A DNA stretch of 64,000 bases from assembly GCF_006539185.1 (NCBI RefSeq), contig NZ_BJMN01000004.1, positions 18,723-82,722 of the forward strand, given 5' to 3'. Source of the DNA: Streptomyces gardneri (lineage in GTDB: Bacteria > Actinomycetota > Actinomycetes > Streptomycetales > Streptomycetaceae). Below the pieces are notes generated by a model that did not search any database, was not told the origin of the DNA, and saw only the letters and a list, made by a program, of their open reading frames with translations. The translations under genes and the position numbers were made by a program. Position 1 is the stretch's first letter; every line of letters starts with the position of its first letter. Shown piece after piece: positions 9,893-18,671 of the stretch.

Positions 9893-10012
9893 GGGCACTC
9901 CTGACGGCTTGAAAAGTGGGGTGGTCCTCCATATCGTAGCGAAAGAGAAACGGGGGGCCACCCCGCTTATGGGTCACCCCTCTTCCGTACGGACGTGATG
10001 GAGAAGTACGAC
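9893..10012. promoter_or_regulatory. divergent promoter region between TetR and NmrA genes
   Basis: A 120-bp intergenic region shared by two divergent starts. It contains GGGGTGG at 9918-9924 and its inverse CCACCCC at 9958-9964, 33 bp apart, and another GGGTCACCCC at 9971-9980. These could be regulator half-sites, but no compact palindrome stands out, so assignment of an operator is weak. Confidence 0.35.
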
Positions 10013-10939
10013 ATGAAGCTGACGCGGAAGACCGTCGTCGTTGTCGGAGCGACCGGCTTGCAGGGCAGGGCCGTGACGCGGCATCTGCTCCGCGACGGTT
10101 GGCAGGTGCGCGCCTTGACGCGAGATCCGGACGGGACTCAGGCCATCGCGCTGGCGCAGGCCGGGGCGGAGGTCGTGCGGGCGCGGATGGAGGACGTCGA
10201 CTCCCTGACCGCCGCGGCCGAGGGCGCCTGGGGCCTGTTCAGCGTCCAGCCCACCGTCGGCTCGCCCGGCACCGCGCCGGAGTTCACCGCCGAGGACGAG
10301 GTGCGCTGGGGCGTCAACGTCGCCGAGGCCGCGCACGCCGCCGGCATCGGACACCTCGTCTTCACCTCGGTCGCCGAAGCGGACCGGCACCTGGAGGAGA
10401 GGCTTCCGGTGAACCTGGTCAGCAAGTGGCGGATCGAGCAGCACATCGCCGCGCTCGGTCTGCCCGCGACGATCCTGCGGCCGGTGTCGTTCATGGAGAA
10501 CTTCACCGGCGGATACGCGCTGCGGAACGGGACCCTGTCCACAGGGCTCGCGCCGGAGATCCCGCAGCAGATCATGGCCGTCGACGACGTCGGCGCCGTG
10601 GCCGCGCTGGCGTTCTCCCGGCCGGAGGAGTGGATCGGCCGGGAGGTCTCCCTGGCGGGGGACGAAATCGCGCCGGTGCGGATCGCCGCGGCCATCGGGA
10701 AGGCCCTCGGCATACCGCTGCCCTACGTCCAGGTCCCCATCGAAGCGATCCGTGCCCTGAGCGAGGACTTCGCCTACGCGAACGAGTGGCTCAACACCCG
10801 CGGTTACCGCGCCGACATTCCCGCCACCCGCCGGATCCACCCCGGCACGATGGACTTCGACACCTGGCTGGAGCGAACCGGCGCGTCGCAGATCGCAGCG
10901 TTCCTGGATTCCGCGCGCACCACGGGGCAGGACGCGTGA
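10013..10939 (+). CDS. NmrA-like NAD(P)-binding oxidoreductase
   Basis: 308 residues. ATG at 10013 is preceded by GGAGAAG with six-base spacing; two upstream in-frame starts overlap that site and are less likely. The N-terminus is a Rossmann fold with the atypical-SDR motif VVVVGATGLQGRAVTRHLL, followed by RALTRDP. The family (NmrA/HSCARG) binds NAD(P)H and either senses redox state or reduces quinones and small carbonyls. The conserved Tyr-x3-Lys of classical SDRs is not evident, as is usual in this family. Its stop overlaps the GTG of the next gene, implying coupled translation. Confidence 0.88.
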   Translation: MKLTRKTVVVVGATGLQGRAVTRHLLRDGWQVRALTRDPDGTQAIALAQAGAEVVRARMEDVDSLTAAAEGAWGLFSVQPTVGSPGTAPEFTAEDEVRWGVNVAEAAHAAGIGHLVFTSVAEADRHLEERLPVNLVSKWRIEQHIAALGLPATILRPVSFMENFTGGYALRNGTLSTGLAPEIPQQIMAVDDVGAVAALAFSRPEEWIGREVSLAGDEIAPVRIAAAIGKALGIPLPYVQVPIEAIRALSEDFAYANEWLNTRGYRADIPATRRIHPGTMDFDTWLERTGASQIAAFLDSARTTGQDA

Positions 10940-11817
10940 GCGCCCGCAGCCGTGACCTCGGACGCGTCGGGATCTGGGCGGGGGACTTCGACCGTCTCTC
11001 CGCACCCGAGGTCCGTAAGGCCGCTGCCGTGATCGAGAACCTCGGCTACGGCACCCTGTGGTTCCCGGAGCTCACGGGACGGGAGGCCATGGCGCAGGCC
11101 GCGATCCTCCTGTCGGCCACCCGGCACATGACCGTCGCCGCCGGCATGACCGACATCTACGCCCGAGACCCGGTCACGGCCGCCGCCGCGCAGCGCACCC
11201 TGGAGGAGGCCTTCCCCGGACGGTTCCTGCTCGGCCTGTGGGACAGCCACCCCAGCCTGGCCGAGGACATCCGAGGCCATCGCTTCGGCCCGCCACTGGC
11301 CACCATGCGCTCCTACCTCGACGCGCTGGACACCGCTCCGTTCGGGCCACCCGATACTCCTGCCTCACCGCACCGCGTACTCGCCGCCCTGGGTCCCGAC
11401 ATGCTGGCCCTCGCCGCCGAACGCGCCCGGGGCGCAACGGTGCTGGGCATGCCCGTCGCGTACACCCGTACCGCCAGAGCGATCCTCGGAGACGACGGCC
11501 TGCTGGCCATCACCCAGATGTGCGTGCTCGGCCACGACCGCGCGGATACCGCCGACCTGGCCCGCACCACAGCCGCAGCAGCCCTGCCCAACCGCCGCGA
11601 ACTGCTGCGGGGACTGGGACACGAGAACCCGGAGGCGCTCGACGACCGGCTCGTCGACGCGCTGGTGGCCCACGGCGGTGCTGCAGACATCGCTCACCGT
11701 GTCAAGGAGCACTTCGACGCCGGAGCCGACCACGTCAGCCTCCACCTCATGACCTCCACGCCCGACGCGCCGCCCGTGCGGCAGTGGGAGGAACTCGCCT
11801 TGCACCTCCCCGTCTGA
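10936..11817 (+). CDS. LLM-class F420-dependent oxidoreductase (TIGR03620-like)
   Basis: 293 residues starting at a GTG that overlaps the preceding TGA (GTGA). The luciferase-like monooxygenase fold begins LGRVGIWAGDFDRLSAPE and continues IENLGYGTLWFPE, typical of the MSMEG_4141-type subfamily that uses coenzyme F420. A TIM-barrel repeat pattern continues to the C-terminus (HVSLHLM). Likely reduces or oxidises a metabolite together with the NmrA-like protein. The substrate cannot be told from the sequence. Confidence 0.88.
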   Translation: MSARSRDLGRVGIWAGDFDRLSAPEVRKAAAVIENLGYGTLWFPELTGREAMAQAAILLSATRHMTVAAGMTDIYARDPVTAAAAQRTLEEAFPGRFLLGLWDSHPSLAEDIRGHRFGPPLATMRSYLDALDTAPFGPPDTPASPHRVLAALGPDMLALAAERARGATVLGMPVAYTRTARAILGDDGLLAITQMCVLGHDRADTADLARTTAAAALPNRRELLRGLGHENPEALDDRLVDALVAHGGAADIAHRVKEHFDAGADHVSLHLMTSTPDAPPVRQWEELALHLPV

Positions 11818-11859
11818 CCGGGTGGCAGCCTCCCACACCACAGGGGTGACAATGACGCC

Positions 11860-12579
11860 GTGCAGTCAACCGATCAGATCATCGTCGCTCTGGATTTCGA
11901 CAACCGCCGTGCCGCTGAGGAGTTGGTGGACCGGCTCGGCGAGGAGTGTCGCTTCTACAAGGTCGGGCTGGAGCTGCTCACGGCGGCCGGGCCGGACCTG
12001 ATCGAACACCTCGTGGCCAAGGGCAAGGAGGTCTTCCTGGACCTGAAGCTCTTCGAGATCCCGAACTCCGTGGCCGGCGCGGTCCGCGCCGCAGGCGCCC
12101 TGGGTGTCTCCATGGTGACCGTCCACAGCATGGGCGGCACCGGCATCATGGCCGCCGCTGTCGCCGCGGCCCGCGACTTCCCGCGCCTTCGCGTGCTGGC
12201 ACTGACCGTCGTCACCAGCATGACGAGTTCCGATCTCGCGGACGTCGGCGTCACCGGCGCTTCGTCGACCGAGGAGCAGGTGATGCGGCTGGCCCGGCTG
12301 GCGGAAGGCGCCGGTTGCCATGGCGTGATCGCAGCGCCGCAGGAAGCCGGTCCCCTGCGTGGGCTGCTGGAGGCGAGCGCCCTCATCGTCACGCCGGGAG
12401 TCTCGCTTCCCGGCGAGTCCGCGGGTGAGCACGCGCGTTCCGGCACGCCGGGTGGTGCTGTCGCCGCCGGTGCGTCACATGTCGTCGTGGGCCGGACGGT
12501 CACCCGTGCCGCAGACCCGGTGGCCGCGTTCCGGATGGTCCGCGCCGACCTGGAGCTGTCAGGCTCCCGGCAGACCTGA
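11860..12579 (+). CDS. pyrF-like: orotidine 5'-phosphate decarboxylase-like protein with altered catalytic motif
   Basis: 239 residues, GTG start. The OMPDC superfamily barrel is clear: IIVALDFDN, FYKVGLELL, then DLKLFEIPNSV, TVHSMGG and ASHVVVGR near the end. OMPDC makes UMP in pyrimidine synthesis using an Asp-x-Lys-x-x-Asp motif. Here the motif is D61-K63-E66, so the second Asp is Glu and the neighbouring His is Phe. The phosphate-side loop (PGVSLPGE) is also unlike the usual one. Streptomyces normally makes UMP with a different, longer enzyme in the pyr operon, so this is probably a paralogue with another role or weak activity. It converges with the SARP gene 11 bp away. Confidence 0.8.
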   Translation: MQSTDQIIVALDFDNRRAAEELVDRLGEECRFYKVGLELLTAAGPDLIEHLVAKGKEVFLDLKLFEIPNSVAGAVRAAGALGVSMVTVHSMGGTGIMAAAVAAARDFPRLRVLALTVVTSMTSSDLADVGVTGASSTEEQVMRLARLAEGAGCHGVIAAPQEAGPLRGLLEASALIVTPGVSLPGESAGEHARSGTPGGAVAAGASHVVVGRTVTRAADPVAAFRMVRADLELSGSRQT

Positions 12580-12590
12580 CCGCGGCCGGG

Positions 12591-15500
12591 TCACCGGCAC
12601 AGGGGCGAAGGTTCAGGGAGCGGACGGTTCTCCCATGACGTCCGTGCGTGGTCGACGTCCTGCTCGAAGGCGTCGTCGCAGGAGGCCCGGTTCCGGGCCC
12701 GGCGGACGGCGGTGGTGATGCGATCGACGTCGCCGCGTTCCGCGGGGGGCAGGGGAATGCCGACCGCCCTGCGCTCCGCCTCGGCCGTACGGAGCAGCCG
12801 GGCGGCTTCCTCGTGGTCACCGGCGAGGGCGTGAGCACCGGCCAGCCCTTCGAAGGCGCGCGCCAGCGCCCGTCGGTCACCGGCGCGCCGGGCGTGGTCC
12901 AGCCCTTCCTGATGCAACGTCAACGCCGCGTCGGCGTCGCCCCGCTGCTCGGCGATGAAGCCCAGCTCGGCCAGGATGAACGCCAGTCCGAGGTCGCCTT
13001 CCCACCGGCGGCACCAGTCGAGCCATGCGCGCAGATGGCTCTCGGCGTCGTCCAGCCTGCCCTGCCGCCGCGCCACCAGGGCCAGGCCGACCTCGGCGAA
13101 TTCCTCGCCACGCTGGTAGGAATGCGCGGCCGCGAGCCGCTGGGCGCGCCTGTGGAGCTCCTCGGCGTGATCGAGGTCGCCGGTGAGCAGCGCGGTACGA
13201 CCCAGACGCGCCAGCATCTTGGACGCCTCGGGCCACAGCTTGAGCTCTTCGGCGAGCCGGAGCCCCTCTCGGCGCAGCCTTCCCGCGACGTCGTAGTCGC
13301 CGGTGATCTCGGCCAGGTCGCCGAGCGTGACGGTCGTCTGCAACTCACCCCAGCTGTCGCCGAGTTCCCGGAACAGAGCTCCGGCCCGCTCCGCGTCGGC
13401 GCGCGCTCCGAGCGGCTTCCCCCGGTAGAGGGCGACCTCGGCGCGCACGCTGAGTGCGGCGGCCGTTCCCCAGCGGTCTCCCAGGGTCCGGAACTCGGAA
13501 TGGGCCCGGTCGGCGAGGTCGAACGTCGCCTCCGGGTCGCCGTACCCTGCCTTGCCCAACGCGAGGAACCACCGGGCCCGCGCCCGACCGGCGGGATCGT
13601 CCCCCTTGTCGTAGAGCTTGAGTGCGGGTGGGCTCTCGACGTCGGGAGCGTCGAGGAGCAGCAGCGACATGCCGGCCCGCCACGCGCGGGCCGACGTCCT
13701 CAGCCTGGGGTCGCCGCCGGTCGACAGCGCGAGGTCGAAGGAGCGTCGGGCCTCGGCGAAGCGGCCGCGCAGGAACCAGAACCAGGCGGTCGCGTTCGCC
13801 AGCCGGAGCGCCGTGTCCGCGTGGCCCCTGCGAACGGCGTACGCGAGGGCGGCGCGCAGATTGCCGGCCTCGGCGTCCATGCGCTGGAGCCAGAGCCGCT
13901 GCCGGTGGCCCCGCAGCAGGGGATCGGCGTGCTCGGCGAGGCCGAGGTAGCAGGTGAGGTGGCGGTCGCGCACGCTCTGCTCGTCCCCGGACTCGACGAG
14001 CCGTTCCAGGCAGTAGGCCGCGACCGACTCGAGCAGTCGGTACCGGCCGTCCCGGTGGACGACCAGGGAACGGTCGACCAGTCGTCCGAGCAGGCCGAGG
14101 ACGTCCTCGGTCCGCACGGTCTCGCCCGCGCACACCGTCTCGGCCGCCGCCAGAGTGCAGCCGCCCGCGGGCACGGCCAGGCGGCGCAGCGCCACCTGCT
14201 CGGTGTCGGTGAGCAGTCCCCAGCTCCAGTCGATCATCGCGCGCAGTGTGCGCTGCCGTGCAGGCACTCCGCGAAGGTCCGCCGCGAGGACCCGGAACCG
14301 GTCGTCGAGGCGGTCGGCGAGGTCTCCCACGCGCATGACGCGTACCCGGGCGGCGGCCATCTCCAGGGCGAGCGGGATTCCGTCCAGGCGGCGGCAGATC
14401 GCCGTCACGGCTTCCGTGTTGCCGGGGTCCAGGGCGAAGCCGGGGGCGGCGGCCGCGGCGCGGGCCACGAAAAGCCGTACGGCGTCCGACTCTTCCGGCC
14501 GATCATCGCCCGGTTCGGGCAGGTCCAGCGGAGGAATGGGCCAGGTGTGTTCACCGGTGACCGTCAGCGGTTCCTGGCTGGTGGCCAGGACGCGCAGGTC
14601 AGGTGCGGCGCGCAGTAGCCGCGCGGCCAGTTCGGCGACCGGTTCCACGACGTGCTCGCAGTTGTCGAGGACGAGCAGCATGTGCCGGCCCGCGACGGCG
14701 TCGGTGAGCCGGTCGGCCAGCGACCGGGCCGGGGCATGGACGTCGTCCCGTAGCTCCAGTACCGCAGCGACGGCCTCCTGTACGTCGATGCCCGTACGCG
14801 CGGCGGAGAGCTCCACCAGCCAGGCGCCCTCCGGGAGGTCCTCGGCCCGGCGCGCGGCCACCTCCAGTGCCAGCCGGGTCTTGCCGACGCCACCGGAGCC
14901 GGTCAGGGTCACCAGCCGCTCGGATGCGAGCAGTTCACCGATCCGCCGTACTTCCTCGGTACGGCCGATCAGGTCCGTGAGCGGCGCGGGAAGGTTGCCG
15001 CGCGGCCGCCGTGCCGGAGCCCTGCCGGGGGACAGGGCGGCGTCCTGCCGCACGATCGCCTGGTGCAGCTCGGCCAGCTCACGGCCGGGGTCGAGGCCGA
15101 GGTCGTCGCGGAGCCGGTCGCGCAGCTCACCGAGGCTCGCCAGCGCCGCATCCTGCCGGCCCGACCGGTACAGGGCGCGGACATGAACGGACCGCAGGCC
15201 CTCGTGCAGCGGATGTGCCGCGACCAGTTCGCCCAACTCTCCTGCGAGCGGACCGTGCTCACCCAGCTCGAGGCGCGCCTCGGCAAGCTCTTCGAGGGCG
15301 ACCAGTCGCTGTTCTTCGAGCCGCCGGGCCTCGGCACGGACGAACGGCTCGTCCGCGAAGTCGGCGAAGGCGGAAGGCCCCCGCCACAGTGCCAGCGCCT
15401 CGGTGAGCAGCCCGGCCTTCGCACGCGGGTCGGCGGTGAGCATCCGAGCCCGCGTCAGAAGCCCTTCGAAACGCCCGGCGTCGACCGCGTCGTCGTCCAC

Positions 15501-15785
15501 GCGGAGCAGGTATCCCGGAGGTCTGGACACCACCAGGTCCCGGCCGCCCGGCTCGGCGTCCTCCAGGGTCCGCCGCAACAGCGACACCTTCGACCGCAAC
15601 GTGCGGACGTCGCCGGCCGGAGGTGCGTCGCCCCACAGGTCGTCGATCAGCCGGTCCACCGAGACGACCTGCCCACGCCGAACCAGCAGAGCGGTGAGCA
15701 GCGTACGGATCCTGGATTCGCGCACCCGCACGAGCCGGCCGTCCGCCGTCCACACCTCCAGCGGACCCAGCACCCCTAAACGCAT
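12591..15785 (-). CDS. AfsR/SARP-family transcriptional regulator with NB-ARC and TPR domains; TTA codon 3
   Basis: 1064 residues from the ATG at 15785 (MRLGVLGPLEV, the canonical SARP start); further upstream starts give unrelated sequence. Domains: OmpR-type winged helix about 1-95, bacterial transcriptional activation domain about 100-245, NB-ARC ATPase about 270-560 with P-loop GSGGVGKTRLALEV and Walker B HMLLVLDNC, then TPR repeats to the C-terminus. AfsR-like proteins activate secondary-metabolite genes. Codon 3 is TTA, the rare leucine codon read by the bldA tRNA in Streptomyces, so translation is probably tied to development. It is divergent to an imine-reductase-like gene, a likely target. 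Confidence 0.93.
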   Translation of the reverse strand: MRLGVLGPLEVWTADGRLVRVRESRIRTLLTALLVRRGQVVSVDRLIDDLWGDAPPAGDVRTLRSKVSLLRRTLEDAEPGGRDLVVSRPPGYLLRVDDDAVDAGRFEGLLTRARMLTADPRAKAGLLTEALALWRGPSAFADFADEPFVRAEARRLEEQRLVALEELAEARLELGEHGPLAGELGELVAAHPLHEGLRSVHVRALYRSGRQDAALASLGELRDRLRDDLGLDPGRELAELHQAIVRQDAALSPGRAPARRPRGNLPAPLTDLIGRTEEVRRIGELLASERLVTLTGSGGVGKTRLALEVAARRAEDLPEGAWLVELSAARTGIDVQEAVAAVLELRDDVHAPARSLADRLTDAVAGRHMLLVLDNCEHVVEPVAELAARLLRAAPDLRVLATSQEPLTVTGEHTWPIPPLDLPEPGDDRPEESDAVRLFVARAAAAAPGFALDPGNTEAVTAICRRLDGIPLALEMAAARVRVMRVGDLADRLDDRFRVLAADLRGVPARQRTLRAMIDWSWGLLTDTEQVALRRLAVPAGGCTLAAAETVCAGETVRTEDVLGLLGRLVDRSLVVHRDGRYRLLESVAAYCLERLVESGDEQSVRDRHLTCYLGLAEHADPLLRGHRQRLWLQRMDAEAGNLRAALAYAVRRGHADTALRLANATAWFWFLRGRFAEARRSFDLALSTGGDPRLRTSARAWRAGMSLLLLDAPDVESPPALKLYDKGDDPAGRARARWFLALGKAGYGDPEATFDLADRAHSEFRTLGDRWGTAAALSVRAEVALYRGKPLGARADAERAGALFRELGDSWGELQTTVTLGDLAEITGDYDVAGRLRREGLRLAEELKLWPEASKMLARLGRTALLTGDLDHAEELHRRAQRLAAAHSYQRGEEFAEVGLALVARRQGRLDDAESHLRAWLDWCRRWEGDLGLAFILAELGFIAEQRGDADAALTLHQEGLDHARRAGDRRALARAFEGLAGAHALAGDHEEAARLLRTAEAERRAVGIPLPPAERGDVDRITTAVRRARNRASCDDAFEQDVDHARTSWENRPLPEPSPLCR

Positions 15786-15860
15786 GCGGTCACGGTACCC
15801 GCAGCCCGGCCGCAACCTTTCCGGAGACCGACCGGAACCTCCCTCGCGCACAGTCGTCCC
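15786..15860. promoter_or_regulatory. divergent promoter region with small palindrome
   Basis: The 75 bp between the SARP and imine-reductase starts hold TTCCGG at 15819-15824 and CCGGAA at 15832-15837 separated by seven bases. It is a candidate operator for the SARP or another regulator. SARPs normally bind direct repeats, so ownership is uncertain. Confidence 0.3.
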
Positions 15861-16802
15861 ATGAACAACGCACCTGCCACCAACACCGCACCTGTCACCA
15901 AGAACGCACCCGCTGCCAACACCGCACCTGTCACCGACGACGCACCCGTCACCGTCACCGTCATCGGACTGGGCCTGATGGGCCAGGCCCTCGCCACCGC
16001 ATTCCTCAAGGCGGGCCACCCGACGACCGTCTGGAACCGCACACCCGCCAAGGCGGAGGACCTGGCGGCCCGAGGAGCCGCCGTCGCTCCCACCGTCGGC
16101 GAGGCCGTCCTGGCGAGCTCACTGATCGTGGTCTGCCTCAGCGACTCCGCCGCCGTCCACGACACGGTCGGCCCGCACCGGGCCGAACTGGCCGGCCGCA
16201 CCCTGGTCAACCTGACCTCCGGCACCTCCGACGAAGCCCGCGAGACCGCCGCGTGGGCGACCGACTTCGCCTACCTGGACGGCGCGATCATGGCCATCCC
16301 CGAGGTGATCAGCCGCCCCGAGGCGTTCCTGCTGTTCAGCGGAGCGCCCGAGGCGTTCGAGCGCCACGAGGAGACCCTCAAGACGCTCGGCAACGCGGTC
16401 TTCTTCGGGGAGGACCCCGGCCTGGCCTCTCTGTACGACGTGGCACTGCTCGGCGTCATGTGGGGGACGCTGAACGCGTTCCTGCACGGGGCCGCCCTGC
16501 TGGGCGCCGCCAAGGTCGACGCGTCCGCCTTCGCGCCGTTCGCCAACCAATGGCTCTCCAGCGTGACCGGGTTCGTCAGCGCCTACGCCGAACAGATCGA
16601 CCGGGGCGCCTACCCGGCCGAGGACGCCGCCCTCGAAACCCACCTGGCCACGATGAAATACCTGGTACGCGAGAGCGCTGCCGCGGGCATCGACACCGAC
16701 TGGCCCGCCCGCATCCAGGCCCTGGCCGAGCGCGCCATCGAAGCGGGCCACACCGGCGCCGGTTACGCCGGTCTCATCGAGGTCTTCCGAGGCCAGGCGT
16801 AA
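15861..16802 (+). CDS. NAD(P)-dependent imine-reductase-like oxidoreductase (6PGDH/HIBADH superfamily)
   Basis: 313 residues. After a repetitive Ala/Pro/Thr/Asn N-terminal extension of about 30 residues comes the Rossmann motif VTVIGLGLMGQALATAF and WNRTPAKAEDL, then the helical dimerisation domain with DGAIMAIPEVIS. These features match imine reductases, which reduce cyclic imines or do reductive amination with NADPH; many sit in natural-product clusters. The N-terminal extension is made of an imperfect DNA repeat encoding NTAPVT-like units and is probably dispensable. Divergent to the SARP gene. Confidence 0.85.
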   Translation: MNNAPATNTAPVTKNAPAANTAPVTDDAPVTVTVIGLGLMGQALATAFLKAGHPTTVWNRTPAKAEDLAARGAAVAPTVGEAVLASSLIVVCLSDSAAVHDTVGPHRAELAGRTLVNLTSGTSDEARETAAWATDFAYLDGAIMAIPEVISRPEAFLLFSGAPEAFERHEETLKTLGNAVFFGEDPGLASLYDVALLGVMWGTLNAFLHGAALLGAAKVDASAFAPFANQWLSSVTGFVSAYAEQIDRGAYPAEDAALETHLATMKYLVRESAAAGIDTDWPARIQALAERAIEAGHTGAGYAGLIEVFRGQA

Positions 16803-16864
16803 CCACCACTGCCGACGGCCGGCTCGCCGAGGTCAGAGGGCCGGCGTCGCCACGCGTCCCTCGC

Positions 16865-18337
16865 TCAGAGGGCCGGGCGGCCGTTCCACGGGCGTACCGC
16901 CTCGATGGCCGTGGCCACGCGGAACACGGCGGCATCGTCGTAGGTGCGTCCGACGACCTGGACTCCCGTCGGCACGCCGGTCGAGGCGAACCCGGACGGC
17001 ACGCTCAGGACCGGGCAGCGACTGGCGATGTTGAAGACCGTGGTCATCGCGGCCTCCAGATAGGAGTCCAGCTCGACGCCGCCGATCACGACCTTGGTCG
17101 AGAGGTAGTCGTCGTCCGCCCTCAGCGCCGGGATGGCGGTCGTCGGGCAGAGCAGGACGTCGTAGCGGTCGAGCAGTCTGCCGAGCGTCGTCTGCACCGC
17201 GGCCTCCAGTTCCAGACCGCGCATGATGCTGCCGGGCTCGCGGACGGCCTCGGCGGTCCGCTCGGCGAAGTCGAGCGCGTACGCGGTGAGGAGGTCGCCG
17301 TGCTCCGCGGCGACCGACGTGACGTACGGGCCGAAGACGGAGCCGAAGTGGATCATCGCCGCCTCCATCACGTGCGCCCGCGTGATCGGGACGTCCACTT
17401 CCTCGACGACGGCTCCGGCCGCGCGCAGGGCTTCCGCGACGGCGCGGGTGTTGGCCTCGACCTCGGGATCGACCGGCCAGTCCCCGAGGGTGACCGACAG
17501 CGCCACCCGCACGCCTTCGACGCCCTCGAAGCGTTCGGGCAGCGTGAACTTGGGTCGCAGGGAGACCGCGTCGAGCGGGTGGGGTCCCGCGATGACGTTC
17601 TGCAGGAGGGCGGTGTCACCGACGGTCCGCGCCATCGGACCGTCGTGGCAGTACGTGTCGAGGTTGAACGGTGCCATCGCCGGCACGCGACCGTACGGCG
17701 GCTTGTATCCGACCGTGCCCGTGAACGAGGCGGGAATGCGGATGGAGCCGCCGATGTCGGAGCCGGTCGCGAGCGTCGTCTCCCCGGCCGCGAGCGCGGC
17801 GCCGGCGCCGCCCGACGAACCGCCCGGGCTGAACTCCAGGTTCCACGGGTTGCGCGTCACACCCCACAGCCGCGACTGCGTGAAGGCCGCGCAGCTGAAC
17901 TCCGGCGTGGTGGTCCGCGCGTGCACGATGCCGCCCGCGGCCTGGACCCGCTCGACGACCGGGTGCGTCTCGTCGGCGATCTCGTCCCGGAAGGCCAGCG
18001 AACCGTCCGTGCTGCGGCGGCCCTTGAGGGGCTGCTCCTCTTTCGTCGCGACCGGGAGCCCCTCCAGCGCACGGGGCGTCGCCCCCTTGCCCCCGTACCG
18101 TGCCTCGGCCTCGCGCGCGGCGGCGAGCGCCTGCTCGAAGGTCCGCTCGGCGAGGGCGTTGACCTTGGACTCGACGGCTTCGGCGCGGGCGATGACAGCG
18201 GTCATCAGCTCGACCGGTGACAGCGAGCGGTCCCGGAAGCGGCGCAGGGCTTCGGTGGCCGGCAGATAGGCGAGGTCGGTGGGGCTGGTGGGGCCGGTGG
18301 GGCCGGTGGGGTCGGTGCGATCGGTGAGGTCGGTCAT
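16865..18337 (-). CDS. amidase signature family amidase
   Basis: 490 residues from ATG 18337. The Ser-cisSer-Lys triad of the amidase-signature family is visible: Lys in GLPVATKEEQPLKG, the Gly/Ser-rich SPGGSSGGAGAALAAG, and Ser in GSDIGGSIRIPAS. Such enzymes hydrolyse carboxylic amides to acid and ammonia; substrate range is broad and not predictable here. Length is normal (about 450-500). The N-terminus has a Thr-Asp-Pro-Gly repeat (DPTGPTGPTSPT) coded by 9-bp tandem units, seemingly a start-proximal expansion. It converges with the imine reductase gene. Confidence 0.93.
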   Translation of the reverse strand: MTDLTDRTDPTGPTGPTSPTDLAYLPATEALRRFRDRSLSPVELMTAVIARAEAVESKVNALAERTFEQALAAAREAEARYGGKGATPRALEGLPVATKEEQPLKGRRSTDGSLAFRDEIADETHPVVERVQAAGGIVHARTTTPEFSCAAFTQSRLWGVTRNPWNLEFSPGGSSGGAGAALAAGETTLATGSDIGGSIRIPASFTGTVGYKPPYGRVPAMAPFNLDTYCHDGPMARTVGDTALLQNVIAGPHPLDAVSLRPKFTLPERFEGVEGVRVALSVTLGDWPVDPEVEANTRAVAEALRAAGAVVEEVDVPITRAHVMEAAMIHFGSVFGPYVTSVAAEHGDLLTAYALDFAERTAEAVREPGSIMRGLELEAAVQTTLGRLLDRYDVLLCPTTAIPALRADDDYLSTKVVIGGVELDSYLEAAMTTVFNIASRCPVLSVPSGFASTGVPTGVQVVGRTYDDAAVFRVATAIEAVRPWNGRPAL

Positions 18338-18353
18338 GGGCGGGGCCCTTCCT

Positions 18354-18395
18354 GAGGCGACGGAGGCGACGGAGGCGACGGAGGCGACAGAGGCG
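18354..18395. repeat. 9-bp tandem repeat (GAGGCGACG, about 4.7 copies)
   Basis: Units at 18354, 18363, 18372, 18381 and a partial at 18390, just upstream of the amidase start in the divergent region with the acyl-CoA ligase. It lies where the amidase promoter or 5' leader should be. Copy number could vary by slippage. Confidence 0.85.
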
Positions 18396-18671
18396 TCGGG
18401 TGGACGGGCGGACGACCGCCTCGATGGCAGCATCGAACCGTCGCCCGCTTTCCGGGTCAACGGTGTTGACGTAAGCGCGGAACGGGGTCCGCCTCCGTCC
18501 AGGCGGACGCCAGGGGGCGTGGCGTGCGCTCGCGTCGCCGACACCGCGTCGAGCACGTTTCGCCTCTGATCCCCTTACGCGCAGGAGGGTTTGCCCATAG
18601 CCTCTCCACAGCTCGCAAGTTACCCGCCGGTCAATGAAGCGTTGACGGGTGTCCTGGGCCCGGAGGTCGAC

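Noticed and set aside
16253..18220. Long plus-strand open frame opposite the amidase
   Set aside because: Composition is low-complexity Arg/Gly/Asp, it crosses two real genes and matches no family.
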